NCBI RefSeq assembly: GCF_001758225.1
Contig: NZ_MAST01000054.1
Span: 1 to 64,000, forward strand
Length of the DNA stretch: 64,000 nucleotides
Direction of reading: 5' to 3'
Source: Humibacillus sp. DSM 29435
Lineage (GTDB): Bacteria > Actinomycetota > Actinomycetes > Actinomycetales > Dermatophilaceae
The notes below the pieces were generated by a model, which was not told where the DNA came from, searched no databases, and saw only the letters and a list, made by a program, of their open reading frames with translations. The translations under genes were made by a program, and so were the position numbers. This document shows positions 46,024 to 55,014 of this stretch, one piece after another; positions within the stretch are counted from its first letter, which is position 1, and the number at the start of each line of letters is the position of its first letter.

Positions 46024-47363
46024 GCGACATCGACCCCGAGCTCAAGGCGGTGCTCGCCGAACGAGGCGAGGGTGTGCGCGTCGGCGCGGGCCTCGCCGAC
46101 CGGGCCATCGCCCGCGACCGCTCCAACCGTCACCGCGAGCTCGGGGTCGCGGCCCTGGGCGCCGGGCTCGTGCTGGCGGTCGCCGTGCCCCTCACCTGGT
46201 CGGCCGTGACCCCCACCGGGAGCCGTCCGTTCCCGGTGGGCCCGTCGCAGTCGACCAGCCCGCCGACGACCCTGCCGAGCCCATCACCCTCGACCCCGCC
46301 CTCGACCCTGCCCTCGACATCGGGCCGTACGCCGACCACCCCCACCAACCCGACGACGATCCCGACCCTGCGCTCGACCGGGTCACCGAGCGCTGCTGTG
46401 CTGCGGCCGAGTACCGGCCCCGCCACCGGCATCACCGACGTAGGCTTCGTCGTCGACGGGATCTACCGCGAGGGCCAACGGCAGACGAAGCTCAGCGCGC
46501 CCTTCCAGCGCCCCGACCTGGTGGCCGCCCTCGGTGACGGTCTGCTGATCACCGTGGGCGACCGGGCCGTCGTCGTGGATGCCGCCGGCCGGACGTTGCG
46601 CGACCTACCGACGCTGCGGGGGCCCGTCGCTGTCACGGCCGACCGCTCTCACGGTCTGGTCACCGACGAGGCCGGCAACCTGCTCTACCTCGACAGCCGC
46701 GGCAAGCAGGTCGCCCGGTTGGCCGCCACCAAGGGGGGCGCTGCTGGTTGGCAGGTGGCCGGGCTGGTCGGCAACACCGCCTACGCCGTGAACACCGACC
46801 AGACCTCGAGCGTCTCTTGGGACGTGCTCTCGACCCGGACCACGACGATCAAGGGCGCGGTCGGCCCCATCGACGCCGCCGGCCGACGCGCCATCGTCAC
46901 CCCTGGGCTCTCTCCGGGGCAGCCCGGCTACGGGTGTCAGCGGCTCGTCGACCTCACCTCCGGACGCACGATCTGGAACCTGTGCGGCCCCCTCTGGTTC
47001 ACCTCGTTCTCACCCGACGGCTCTCACCTGCTGGGGCAGGGCTTCTCCGACGGGCAACCACCCGAGCTCTCCGTCGGGCCCACCGGCAAGCTGCTCTACC
47101 AGCAGTTCGTGGTGGCCCAGGCCGACAACGGGCGGGTCGTGCTGCAGGGAGGCGGCGACGGATCGCGGTCGACCGGTTCGGTGACCTCGGCCCGCTTCGG
47201 CGCCGACGGGTCGGTCACGGCCCAGATCACCGCCGCCGGCCAGCAGAGAGACCTGCAGCGGTGCACCATCGAAGGTCAGTGCGCCGTGGTGGGTGCGGCC
47301 GGTCCCTCGTGGCAGCCCGACATCCCGGAGGCGGCCGGGCCGTACCTGTTGGCGCAGAACTGA
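46020..47363 (+). CDS. Membrane protein with extracellular beta-propeller-like domain, partner of the sigma factor
   Basis: 447 residues overlapping the sigma factor gene (ATGA). A short cytoplasmic segment (1-40, with VRVGAGLADRAIARDRSNRH) and one membrane helix (GVAALGAGLVLAVAVPLTW) precede a long Pro/Thr/Ser linker and an extracellular domain of repeated strands (GDGLLITVGDRAVVVDAAGR, GLVTDEAGNLLYLDSRGKQV) that resembles a beta-propeller. The layout suggests an anti-sigma or sensor protein holding the sigma factor at the membrane. No zinc anti-sigma motif is seen in the short cytoplasmic part, so mechanism is open. Confidence 0.7.
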   Translation: MSDIDPELKAVLAERGEGVRVGAGLADRAIARDRSNRHRELGVAALGAGLVLAVAVPLTWSAVTPTGSRPFPVGPSQSTSPPTTLPSPSPSTPPSTLPSTSGRTPTTPTNPTTIPTLRSTGSPSAAVLRPSTGPATGITDVGFVVDGIYREGQRQTKLSAPFQRPDLVAALGDGLLITVGDRAVVVDAAGRTLRDLPTLRGPVAVTADRSHGLVTDEAGNLLYLDSRGKQVARLAATKGGAAGWQVAGLVGNTAYAVNTDQTSSVSWDVLSTRTTTIKGAVGPIDAAGRRAIVTPGLSPGQPGYGCQRLVDLTSGRTIWNLCGPLWFTSFSPDGSHLLGQGFSDGQPPELSVGPTGKLLYQQFVVAQADNGRVVLQGGGDGSRSTGSVTSARFGADGSVTAQITAAGQQRDLQRCTIEGQCAVVGAAGPSWQPDIPEAAGPYLLAQN

Positions 47364-47375
47364 GCCGGACCCCGT

Positions 47376-47406
47376 TGACGGCACTGCGCCGTAGGGGTGG
47401 CCGTCA
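47376..47406. terminator. Bidirectional hairpin between convergent genes
   Basis: TGACGGC (47376-47382) pairs with GCCGTCA (47400-47406), and the flanking GTT/AAC can extend the stem. It lies between the sigma operon and the M4 protease gene. Confidence 0.6.
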
Positions 47407-47416
47407 GCAACCCATC

Positions 47417-48904
47417 TCACTCGAGGTCGAGGGTGCGCTCGAACAACCGGTGGATCGACTCGGGCAGGTGCGGCTCGGCCACCTTGATGTCGAGGTTGAC
47501 GGGCTCACAGAAGACTGAGTAGCAGTAGGCATCGGGCAGGGCCCGGTCGGCCGTCGCGGCGATGCGCTGAAGGGTCGGCGTGCCGAGCAGGTTCTGCCAG
47601 TCACGCGTCATCGACTCGGGCAGGTCGCCGAGCGCCAGATGGCGCTCGCGCACCCGGCCGGCGAACCCGCCGGTGCGACGCAGCAGCACCTGGGTGTCGG
47701 CGCCGGGAACCTCTCCGTGAGCCTCGCCGCTCGGTGTCTCGGTCGTCGGGTCGGCCGGGGTCGCACCATCCGAGCCACCGGCACCGTCTGCGCTGAGCAC
47801 CCCAACGGTCGTCCACGCCGCACGAACAGCCGTGTGCTGGGCCGAGCCGTCACCGTGCGCCGCGGCTGCAGCCGCCACGGTGAGGTCGGCGAACGTGGCG
47901 AAGTCGCAGTCGGCCTTGATGCCGTCACCGGTCAGCACGGCGTACCAGATCGCCCCGGCGTCGCCCCAGGCGTTGCCTCCGATGGCCACCGCTGCGAGCG
48001 CGAAGGCCCGGTTCGGGATGCCGGAGTTGATGTGCACACCGCCGTTGTCGTCGGTCGTCTGCACGTAGTGGGCCAGGTCGGCCGGCTGCGGGTCTTTGCC
48101 GAGGCGCGAGTCGTCGTAGGCCGTGCCCGGGTGCAGCATGTCGCGCAGGGCCCGGCCCGAGACGCTGGGGTTGAGCAGCTCTGCACCGATCAACCAGTCG
48201 GCGTCGGCCGCCGACTGCCCCAGGTGGTACTGCTTGACGAGCGAGCCGAACACGTCGGAGATCGACTCGTTGAGCGCCCCCGACTGCCCCTGGTAGAGCA
48301 GGCCCGCCGTGTGCTCGGTGACGCCGTGGGCCAGCTCGTGGCCGATGACGTCGAGGCTCTTGGTAAAGCGCTCGAAGATCACCCCGTCACCGTCGCCGAA
48401 CACCATCTGGCTACCGTCCCAGAAGGCGTTGTCGTAGTTGCTGCCGTAGTGCACCGTGGCGAGCAGCGGCATCCCCTTGCCGTCGAGCGAGTCTCGGTCG
48501 TAGGCGGCCGACCAGAGCGTCCACGTGGCGCCGAGGCCGTCGTAGGCCTCGTCGGCGGCCGGGTCGCGGGTCGGGGCGCCACCCTCAGCACGCACCTTCG
48601 TGCCGGGCGTGGTCTGCGAGCCCTTGGCATCGCTGATGGTGCGCTTCGGCCCCGATACGGCCGCTGGAGCGTCGCTGCCCGGGCGGGTGGGCCCTGTCTG
48701 GCCAGGCTGTTCCGGCAGAGGTCGCCGGCGGGCCCGGGTGGGGGCACGACGCAGCGCACGCAGGTCACGGTCGGCGGCCAGAGAGGCGCGGGCGTGCTCG
48801 GCCGCTCGGGGCTCGTCGCTGGAGGCCAGCGCCTCGAGCAGGTAGGGCGGGATGATGGTGCAGAGCGCGACCGCTGGGCTGCTCGGGTTCGGTGTCGACG
48901 GCAT
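47417..48904 (-). CDS. M4 (thermolysin/protealysin-like) metallopeptidase fused to emfourin-like inhibitor domain
   Basis: 495 residues. The N-terminus has the protealysin-type propeptide opening CTIIPPYLLEALA (residues 15-27). Zinc ligands are H189 and H193 in HELAH, with E190 catalytic, and E213 in GALNESISD; the catalytic His is H291 in VHINSG. After a Ser/Pro/Thr-rich linker (372-403), residues 404-495 (QVLLRRTGGFAGRVRERHLA, ALPDAYCYSVFC) resemble emfourin, the protealysin inhibitor that is usually a separate small protein. No signal peptide is seen, as in protealysin itself. The single chain would carry protease and inhibitor together. Confidence 0.85.
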   Translation of the reverse strand: MPSTPNPSSPAVALCTIIPPYLLEALASSDEPRAAEHARASLAADRDLRALRRAPTRARRRPLPEQPGQTGPTRPGSDAPAAVSGPKRTISDAKGSQTTPGTKVRAEGGAPTRDPAADEAYDGLGATWTLWSAAYDRDSLDGKGMPLLATVHYGSNYDNAFWDGSQMVFGDGDGVIFERFTKSLDVIGHELAHGVTEHTAGLLYQGQSGALNESISDVFGSLVKQYHLGQSAADADWLIGAELLNPSVSGRALRDMLHPGTAYDDSRLGKDPQPADLAHYVQTTDDNGGVHINSGIPNRAFALAAVAIGGNAWGDAGAIWYAVLTGDGIKADCDFATFADLTVAAAAAAHGDGSAQHTAVRAAWTTVGVLSADGAGGSDGATPADPTTETPSGEAHGEVPGADTQVLLRRTGGFAGRVRERHLALGDLPESMTRDWQNLLGTPTLQRIAATADRALPDAYCYSVFCEPVNLDIKVAEPHLPESIHRLFERTLDLE

Positions 48905-49112
48905 ACCTCCACCATCCTCCTCACCGCTGACAGATGGGCGTTTTGCGACAGATCGAAAGGCGGCGCCAACGGTGGCTCACTCACCGGCAGAGACGATCAG
49001 CGCACAGGGTGCTGTTCGTCGGCGTTCCGCTGCCGCGCTCGCAAAGAGGGGGCAGGCTTGCCCGGAACGCGAAGCCGACCGAGACTGGCACCACGACGAA
49101 GGGAGCGACGAC

Positions 49113-50372
49113 GTGACCACGACGTCCACGAGGAGCACGGGCAGCACGAACACCCCGACGAACGGCCCGACGACCACCACGGCCGAGCAGATCGAGCTGG
49201 CTGAGCGGGTTTCGGCCCACAACTACCATCCGCTGGCCGTCGTGGCGCGGGAGGCCGAGGGAGCGTGGGTCACCGACGTCGACGGCAAGCGCTACCTCGA
49301 CGCGCTGGCGGCCTACTCAGCGCTCAACTTCGGGCACCGGCATCCGGTCATCATGGCGGCGGCCGCCCACCAGCTGGAGCGGCTGACCCTGACGAGCCGA
49401 GCCTTCCACAACGATCAGCTCGGGCCCTTCTGTGCCGGCCTGGCGACCCTCGCCGGCAAAGACCGGGTGCTGCCGATGAACACCGGCGCCGAAGCCGTCG
49501 AGACCGCTCTGAAGCTCGCGCGGCGCTGGGGGTACGACGTCAAGGGCGTGCCCGAGAACGAGGCCCGCATCGTGGTGATGTCCGGCAACTTCCACGGGCG
49601 CACGACCACCATCATCAGCTTCTCCGACGATCCGGTCGCCCGACGCGGCTTCGGCCCGTTCACCCCGGGTTTCGACACCGTTCCCTACGGTGACGCGGCG
49701 GCCCTCGAGGCGGCGATCACCCCGAACACCGTGGCCGTGCTCGTCGAACCGGTGCAGGGGGAGGCGGGCATCATCATCCCGCCGGCCGGCTACCTCGAGG
49801 CTGTTCGGCGGCTCTGCACCGAGCACGAGGTGCTCTTCCTCGCCGACGAGATCCAGTCGGGCCTCGGGCGTTGTGGGGCCACCTTCGCCTGCGACGTGGA
49901 AGAAGTGCGTCCCGACGTGTACATCCTGGGCAAGGCCCTCGGTGGCGGGGTCGTGCCGGTGTCAGCCGTCGTGGCCGACGACGACATCATGAGCGTCATC
50001 ACCCCGGGCAGCCACGGCTCGACCTTCGGGGGCAACCCCCTCGCGGCCGCCGTGGGGCTCGCCGTGGTCGGCCTGCTCGAGACCGGTGAGTACCAGGAGC
50101 GCGCCCGGGTGCTCGGCGAGCAGCTGCGAGAGCGCCTCGAGCCGCTCATCGGGCACGGCCTCACTGCCGTGCGCACCCGCGGCCTGTGGGCCGGGGTCGA
50201 CCTCGACCCATCGTTGATGTCGGGCCGGCAGGCCGCCGAAGGTCTCGCCGAGCGTGGGGTGCTGTGCAAGGAGACCCACGACCAGACGTTGCGCTTCGCC
50301 CCACCGCTGGTCATCGAGGCCAGCGACCTCGACCTTATGGTCGACCGGTTCGCCGAGGTGCTCCGCGCCTGA
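49113..50372 (+). CDS. rocD: Ornithine aminotransferase
   Basis: 419 residues from GTG with AGGGAG 8 nt upstream. A Thr/Ser-rich N-terminal leader (TTTSTRSTGSTNTPTNGPTT) is followed by a complete class III aminotransferase: AALNFGHRHP region, TGAEAVETALKLARRW, FHGRTTTIISFSDD, EPVQGEAGI, LADEIQSGLGRCG and the PLP-Lys in ILGKALGGGVVPVS. It moves the delta-amino group of ornithine to 2-oxoglutarate in arginine/ornithine breakdown. Usual partners of this enzyme are not adjacent. Convergent with dciA across a long palindrome. Confidence 0.93.
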   Translation: MTTTSTRSTGSTNTPTNGPTTTTAEQIELAERVSAHNYHPLAVVAREAEGAWVTDVDGKRYLDALAAYSALNFGHRHPVIMAAAAHQLERLTLTSRAFHNDQLGPFCAGLATLAGKDRVLPMNTGAEAVETALKLARRWGYDVKGVPENEARIVVMSGNFHGRTTTIISFSDDPVARRGFGPFTPGFDTVPYGDAAALEAAITPNTVAVLVEPVQGEAGIIIPPAGYLEAVRRLCTEHEVLFLADEIQSGLGRCGATFACDVEEVRPDVYILGKALGGGVVPVSAVVADDDIMSVITPGSHGSTFGGNPLAAAVGLAVVGLLETGEYQERARVLGEQLRERLEPLIGHGLTAVRTRGLWAGVDLDPSLMSGRQAAEGLAERGVLCKETHDQTLRFAPPLVIEASDLDLMVDRFAEVLRA

Positions 50373-50385
50373 CCTGCCCTACCGC

Positions 50386-50451
50386 AACACACCGAGTAAT
50401 CCTCAACTCACCGGGAAGTTACTCGGTGAGTTGAGGATTACTCGGTGTGTT
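50386..50451. terminator. Perfect 28-bp palindrome between rocD and dciA
   Basis: Arms of 28 bp (50386-50413 and 50424-50451) are perfectly complementary around a 10-nt loop. The arm begins AACACACCGAGTAATCCTCA. TTACTCGGTG occurs twice on the right side (50419-50428 and 50438-50447). It separates convergent genes and is far longer than needed for termination, so it may be a mobile palindromic element. Confidence 0.9.
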
Positions 50452-50486
50452 CCCGGGAGTCGCTGTGCTCGGGAGGGCGCGGGCGG

Positions 50487-51035
50487 TCAGCCGTAGGTGT
50501 CGCGGGGGCCGCGGCTGTCGGGCGAGCGTCTGCTGCCCTTGCGCCACGACGGCGCACTCGGGCCGAGCACTCTCAGCTCGGTCACCGAGCCGACGCCGAT
50601 CTCCTCCTCGACCCGGGCCAGCACCGACGAGGTGAGCAGCCGCATCTGCGTGGCCCACGCCGTCGAGTCGGCGCGCAGAGTGAGCACGCCGTCGACGAAG
50701 GTCTGCGGCTCGACATGGCCTGCGATGTCGGGCCCGACGATCTGCGCCCAACGCCCCATCAGCGAACCGACCGCCACGTCGAGCTTCCATCCCCGGTCGA
50801 CGAGCAGCCGGTCGAGCTGGTCGCCGAGCAGCGCCGGGTCACGACCGTCCCTGGCCGTGCCCGACAGCATCGGCTCGGCCCCCGCTGCTCGCCGCCGCCT
50901 CTTGGGCCGCATGCCCGGCCGGAAACCCTTCTCGGTGGCGGCGACCCGCGCCCGCGCGAGAGCCGAGGCAGCGGCATCCGCGATGCGCGTGTCGTCGGCG
51001 CTCGACGCGGGCACCTCCGGCGGGTCGTCACTCAT
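50487..51035 (-). CDS. dciA: DciA-like DUF721 protein (helicase loader)
   Basis: 182 residues. The N-terminal half is Ala/Arg/Lys-rich and probably disordered; the C-terminal DUF721 domain (LDVAVGSLMGRWAQIVGPDI; SSVLARVEEEIGVGSVTELR) is a KH-like fold. DciA loads the DnaB helicase in bacteria without DnaC/DnaI, which fits the origin-proximal position next to recF. The start overlaps the recF stop region by 8 bp, so translation is probably coupled. Confidence 0.9.
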   Translation of the reverse strand: MSDDPPEVPASSADDTRIADAAASALARARVAATEKGFRPGMRPKRRRRAAGAEPMLSGTARDGRDPALLGDQLDRLLVDRGWKLDVAVGSLMGRWAQIVGPDIAGHVEPQTFVDGVLTLRADSTAWATQMRLLTSSVLARVEEEIGVGSVTELRVLGPSAPSWRKGSRRSPDSRGPRDTYG

Positions 51036-52359
51036 CGTCGACCTCGTCCTCCGCCCCCTCGAGCGCCCCCTCCTGCGAACTGAACGAAGTGTTCGTCGTC
51101 GAACTCACTGTTGTCACAGCGCTTTCGAGAACCAACGCTGCGTTCGGTTGGCCGACGGGGTGCACCTGGCCCAGATCCACCTGATAGAGGTGGCCCTGCT
51201 CGCGCAGCACCGCCGGCACGTCGGCGCCAACGGCCGCCGTGATCAGCACCTGCTCACAGTCGGCGATGAGGGCCGCCAGTCGGTCACGGCGCCCGGTGTC
51301 GAGCTCGGCGAACACGTCGTCGAGCACGAGCACCGGGTCGTCACCGAGGTCGCGACGCAGCAACCGGTACGCGGCCAGCCTCAGTGCGAGCGCAAAGCTC
51401 CACGACTCACCGTGGCTCGCATAACCCTTGGCCGGCAGCTCACCGAGCGTCAGCACCACGTCGTCACGATGCGGGCCCACGAGACACACCCCCCGCTCGA
51501 TCTCACTGCCACGCACGTTCTCGAGCGTATCGAGGATGCCGGTGCGCAGCTCGTCGGCCTCGGGCACCTCACCTTCTGCGATCCGCCCCGCCAGGTCGTC
51601 GTGCAGCGAGCTCTTATAGGTGGCGCGAGCGTTGGAGGCCGCCGCACTGACCGCGTCGTAGCACTCGGCGATGTCGGGCACGAGGTCGCGCAGCAGCCGG
51701 AGGCGTGCGTAGACCAGCTGCGAGCCGACGGTCGCCAGGTGGTCGTCCCAGATGTCGAGGGTGTGCAGGGCCGCGTCGCGCGCTTCGTCGGTGCCCGGCT
51801 CGCCGTCACGCACCACGCGCAGACCCCGACGAGCGCCCTTGCGCAGCACCGGCGCCGCCGACTTCAGCAGGGCCCCGCGCTGGCGAAGGATCTTGTCGTA
51901 GTCGCCCTGCACACCGCTCCACCGGGGCTGACGCTGCACGAGGAGGTCGTCGAGAAAGCGCCGACGCTGCGAAGGGTCACCCTTGACGAGAGCGAGATCC
52001 TCCGGTGCGAACAGCACCGTGCGCACGGCGCCGAGCACGTCGCGGGGCCGAGCGACCGGCGAGCGACCCAGCCGCGCGCGGTTGGCACGGCCGGGCGTGA
52101 TCTCGAGCTCGACCATGGTCTCGCGGCCCTCGCGCACGATCGCGCCGCGCACGATCGCCTGTTCGGTCCCGAAGCGCACGAGGGGCTGGTCGGTGGCCAC
52201 CCGGTGACTGCCGAGGGTCGCGAGATAGCCGACGGCCTCGACGAGGTTGGTCTTGCCCTGTCCGTTGAGGCCCACCAGCGTCGTGACGCCCGGCGTCAGC
52301 GCGAGCTCGGCACTGGGATAGCTGCGGAAGTCCTTCAGGGTGAGGTGACGAACATGCAA
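51028..52359 (-). CDS. recF: DNA replication and repair protein RecF
   Basis: 443 residues, longer than the usual 360-400 because of an acidic/Ser/Thr-rich C-terminal tail. Walker A GLNGQGKTNLVEAVGYL, ABC signature SHGESWSFALALRLA and Walker B DPVLVLDDVFAELD are visible. RecF helps load RecA at gapped DNA and at stalled replication forks. Located between dciA and gnd, part of the conserved oriC-side order. Confidence 0.96.
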   Translation of the reverse strand: MHVRHLTLKDFRSYPSAELALTPGVTTLVGLNGQGKTNLVEAVGYLATLGSHRVATDQPLVRFGTEQAIVRGAIVREGRETMVELEITPGRANRARLGRSPVARPRDVLGAVRTVLFAPEDLALVKGDPSQRRRFLDDLLVQRQPRWSGVQGDYDKILRQRGALLKSAAPVLRKGARRGLRVVRDGEPGTDEARDAALHTLDIWDDHLATVGSQLVYARLRLLRDLVPDIAECYDAVSAAASNARATYKSSLHDDLAGRIAEGEVPEADELRTGILDTLENVRGSEIERGVCLVGPHRDDVVLTLGELPAKGYASHGESWSFALALRLAAYRLLRRDLGDDPVLVLDDVFAELDTGRRDRLAALIADCEQVLITAAVGADVPAVLREQGHLYQVDLGQVHPVGQPNAALVLESAVTTVSSTTNTSFSSQEGALEGAEDEVDDE

Positions 52360-52374
52360 CGGGAGGGTTCTCGC

Positions 52375-53541
52375 TCACGCCTTCTTCGCAGCGCGCTTGC
52401 CGACGCTCTTGCGGGCCGGCGCGGCCTTCGCGGCCCGGGCCTGGCCACGAGCGGTGTCGGCCATGTCGGTGGCCTGCGTGGCGGGTGCCTTCTTGGAGGT
52501 GGCCGCCTTGCGCGCCGCACCGACGTTGGCCTGGGAGGCCACCGCTGCCGACTGGGAGCTCGCCTTCTTTGCGGAAGCGCGCTTCTTGGCCTGCGTCGGC
52601 GCCGACTCCTTCTTCGTCGACCGGGTGGGCACGGCGCCTTCGCGCAGCTTGTCTCCCTCCGCGATGGTCATCACCTGGTGCCCACCGAAGCCACCGCGCA
52701 GGGCAGCCACGGCCTGCATCGTCGGGCTGCTCTGCTGCCGCGAGGCGAACCGGGCGAAGAGGGAGGCCGAGATCACCGGCATCGGCACCGACATGGCGAT
52801 GGCCTCCTCGACGGTCCAGCGGCCCTCACCGGAGTCGTTGGTGTAGTCGGAGACGTCGTCGAGGTGCGGGTTCGCCTCGAGGGCGTCGACCATCAGGTCG
52901 AGCAACCAGGAGCGAACGACCGTGCCACGGCTCCAGGCCTTGAAGGCCCCGGGCACGTCGGTCACGATGTCTTTCTTCTCGAGCAGCTCGAAGCCTTCGG
53001 CGTAGGCAGCCATCAGGCCGTACTCGATGCCGTTGTGCACCATCTTCGTGTAGTGCCCGGCGCCGACCTTGCCGGCGTGCACGAAACCCTCGTCACGCGG
53101 ACCCTCGGGTCGCAGCGCGTCGAAGATCGGCATGGCCTTGGTGACCCACTTCTTGTCACCGCCGCACATCAGGCCGTAACCGTTGTCGAGGCCCCAGATG
53201 CCGCCGCTCACGCCACAGTCGACGTAGCCGATCTTCTGCGCGGCGAGCATCTTGGCGTTCTCGAAGTCATCGGTGAACCGCGAGTTGCCGCCGTCGATGA
53301 CGAGGTCGCCCGGCTCGAGCAGCTCGGCGAGCTTGGCGATCGTCTCGCGGGTCGGGTCACCGGAGGGCACCATCACCCAGACGACCCGGGGAGCCTCGAG
53401 CTTCTTGACCATGGCGGCCATCGTTCGCACGTCGGCGACGTCGGGGTTGCGGTCGTAGCCGACCACCTCGTGGCCGGCGCGGCGCAACCGCTCGCGCATG
53501 TTGCCGCCCATCTTGCCAAGACCGATCAGACCGAGCTGCAT
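52375..53541 (-). CDS. gnd: 6-phosphogluconate dehydrogenase with histone-like C-terminal tail
   Basis: 388 residues. The catalytic part (about 1-300) is the short Gnd type with NAD(P) motif GLIGLGKMGGNM, VMVPSGDPT and MVHNGIEYGLM, catalysing oxidative decarboxylation of 6-phosphogluconate to ribulose 5-phosphate. From residue ~310 the protein is an 80-residue Lys/Ala/Ser-rich tail (TKKESAPTQAKKRASAKKAS, ending KSVGKRAAKKA) resembling histone H1 or HU tails, which could bind nucleic acid. Gnd between recF and dnaN is common in Actinobacteria; the tail is not part of the enzyme family. Gap to recF is 15 bp. Confidence 0.9.
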   Translation of the reverse strand: MQLGLIGLGKMGGNMRERLRRAGHEVVGYDRNPDVADVRTMAAMVKKLEAPRVVWVMVPSGDPTRETIAKLAELLEPGDLVIDGGNSRFTDDFENAKMLAAQKIGYVDCGVSGGIWGLDNGYGLMCGGDKKWVTKAMPIFDALRPEGPRDEGFVHAGKVGAGHYTKMVHNGIEYGLMAAYAEGFELLEKKDIVTDVPGAFKAWSRGTVVRSWLLDLMVDALEANPHLDDVSDYTNDSGEGRWTVEEAIAMSVPMPVISASLFARFASRQQSSPTMQAVAALRGGFGGHQVMTIAEGDKLREGAVPTRSTKKESAPTQAKKRASAKKASSQSAAVASQANVGAARKAATSKKAPATQATDMADTARGQARAAKAAPARKSVGKRAAKKA

Positions 53542-53665
53542 GTCGGGTGCCTTCCTGCGGGGGACGAGCGGACGAGTTCGAGGCTAGCCCAGCCCGGCCG
53601 CTGCGCGTGCGACCCGCCGGATCGGAGCTGACGACAGACGAGCACAGACGGGGAGAGGACCAGCC

Positions 53666-54793
53666 CTAGCTGGCGAAACGGACGGGCATGAGCACGTACC
53701 GGTAGGAGCTGTCGGCCTCGGAGTCGACCTCGGCCTGACCCGTCAACACGGCGGGGCGACTCGGCTGCGTGAAGGAGAGCCGGCTGTAGGCCGTACCCAC
53801 GGCGTGCAGGCCATCGAGCAGGAACTGGGGGTTGAACGCGATCTGGATCTCTGGCCCGGTCAACGTCGACTCGAGCGCCTCCGAGGCCTGGGCGTCGTCG
53901 CCGGTACCGGCCTCGATGAAGACCTGACCGTCGGTGAACTTCAGCAGCACCGGCGTGTTCCGCTCGGCAACGAGGGCGACCCGCTTGACGGCCTCCTCGA
54001 GGGCGGCCGTCTCGATGACAGCCTCGGTGTCGACCGAGCTGGGAAAGATCGAGGTGACCTTCGGGTACTCGCCGTCGAGCAGGCGGGTGGTGGTGCGTCG
54101 TCGGCCCGCCTCGAAGCCGACGAGGCCGTCGCTCCCGTTGCCCAACGCCAGCTCGACCGAGCCGGCCGCGCCGAGCGCCTTGGCCGTGTCGGAGAGCTGA
54201 CGCGCCGGGATGAGCGCGACGTGGCTGGCGTCGGTTGCCGACGGGTTCCAGGTCAGCTCGCGCATCGCCAGGCGGTACCGGTCGGTGGCGAGCAGGGTGA
54301 CCTTCTCGCCGTCGATCTCCATGCGAACCCCGGTGAGGATCGGCAACGTGTCGCCGCGGTCGGCCGCGATCGCCACCTGGGCCACGGCCTGGGTGAAGAC
54401 GTCACCGGCGATGGTGCCGCTGAGGTCGGGGGCCACGGGCAGGGTCGGGTATTCGGCCACCGGCATCTCGCGCAGGCTGAACCGCGAGCTGCCACAGGTG
54501 ACGTTCACCTTCGTGCCGTCGGCCTCGACGTCGATCGGCCGGTTCGGCAGGTTTCGGGAGATGTCAGCAAGCAGCCGTCCGAGCACGAGCACCGTGCCCG
54601 CCTCGGCGACGTCGGCTGGGATCGTGACCTTTGCCGAGACCTCGTAGTCGAACGCCGACAGTGTGAGCGAGCCTTCTTCGTCGGCTTGGATCAGCACACC
54701 GGCGAGCACCGGAACCGGGGGCCGCGCGGGCAGACCACGTGCCACCCAGGTCACGGCCTCAGCCAGGACGTCACGCTCTACCCGAAACTTCAC
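53666..54793 (-). CDS. dnaN: DNA polymerase III beta sliding clamp
   Basis: 375 residues with three clamp domains in the usual order and the conserved C-terminal segment YRYVLMPVRFAS that forms part of the protein-binding pocket. It encircles DNA as a dimer and tethers polymerase III. Divergence from oriC: its start lies about 220 bp from the first DnaA boxes. Normally dnaA is directly beyond oriC; here other genes lie between. Confidence 0.98.
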   Translation of the reverse strand: MKFRVERDVLAEAVTWVARGLPARPPVPVLAGVLIQADEEGSLTLSAFDYEVSAKVTIPADVAEAGTVLVLGRLLADISRNLPNRPIDVEADGTKVNVTCGSSRFSLREMPVAEYPTLPVAPDLSGTIAGDVFTQAVAQVAIAADRGDTLPILTGVRMEIDGEKVTLLATDRYRLAMRELTWNPSATDASHVALIPARQLSDTAKALGAAGSVELALGNGSDGLVGFEAGRRRTTTRLLDGEYPKVTSIFPSSVDTEAVIETAALEEAVKRVALVAERNTPVLLKFTDGQVFIEAGTGDDAQASEALESTLTGPEIQIAFNPQFLLDGLHAVGTAYSRLSFTQPSRPAVLTGQAEVDSEADSSYRYVLMPVRFAS

Positions 54794-55014
54794 GGTGGAC
54801 TCACTTCACGACGGACGGCGGTAAGGACAGGTGGGGATCAGACCCTATCCGTTGCCAGGGATGCGCACCACCAGGGTCTTCGCCGCGCGGTGGGGCCGTT
54901 GAGGAGGTCTTGTGTGCCGGTTTGGGTATCGGCGAACCGCTGCCAGCTGGTGTCACCCGGTTTCGTTGTCGGGGCTCGCCATCATCTATGGAGTCTCGTA
55001 GTCGTCATCGGTGG

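Noticed and set aside
50497-53631. Over 1000-codon open frame on the plus strand across dciA, recF and gnd
   Set aside because: Antisense to three well-supported genes; composition artefact of high-GC codons.
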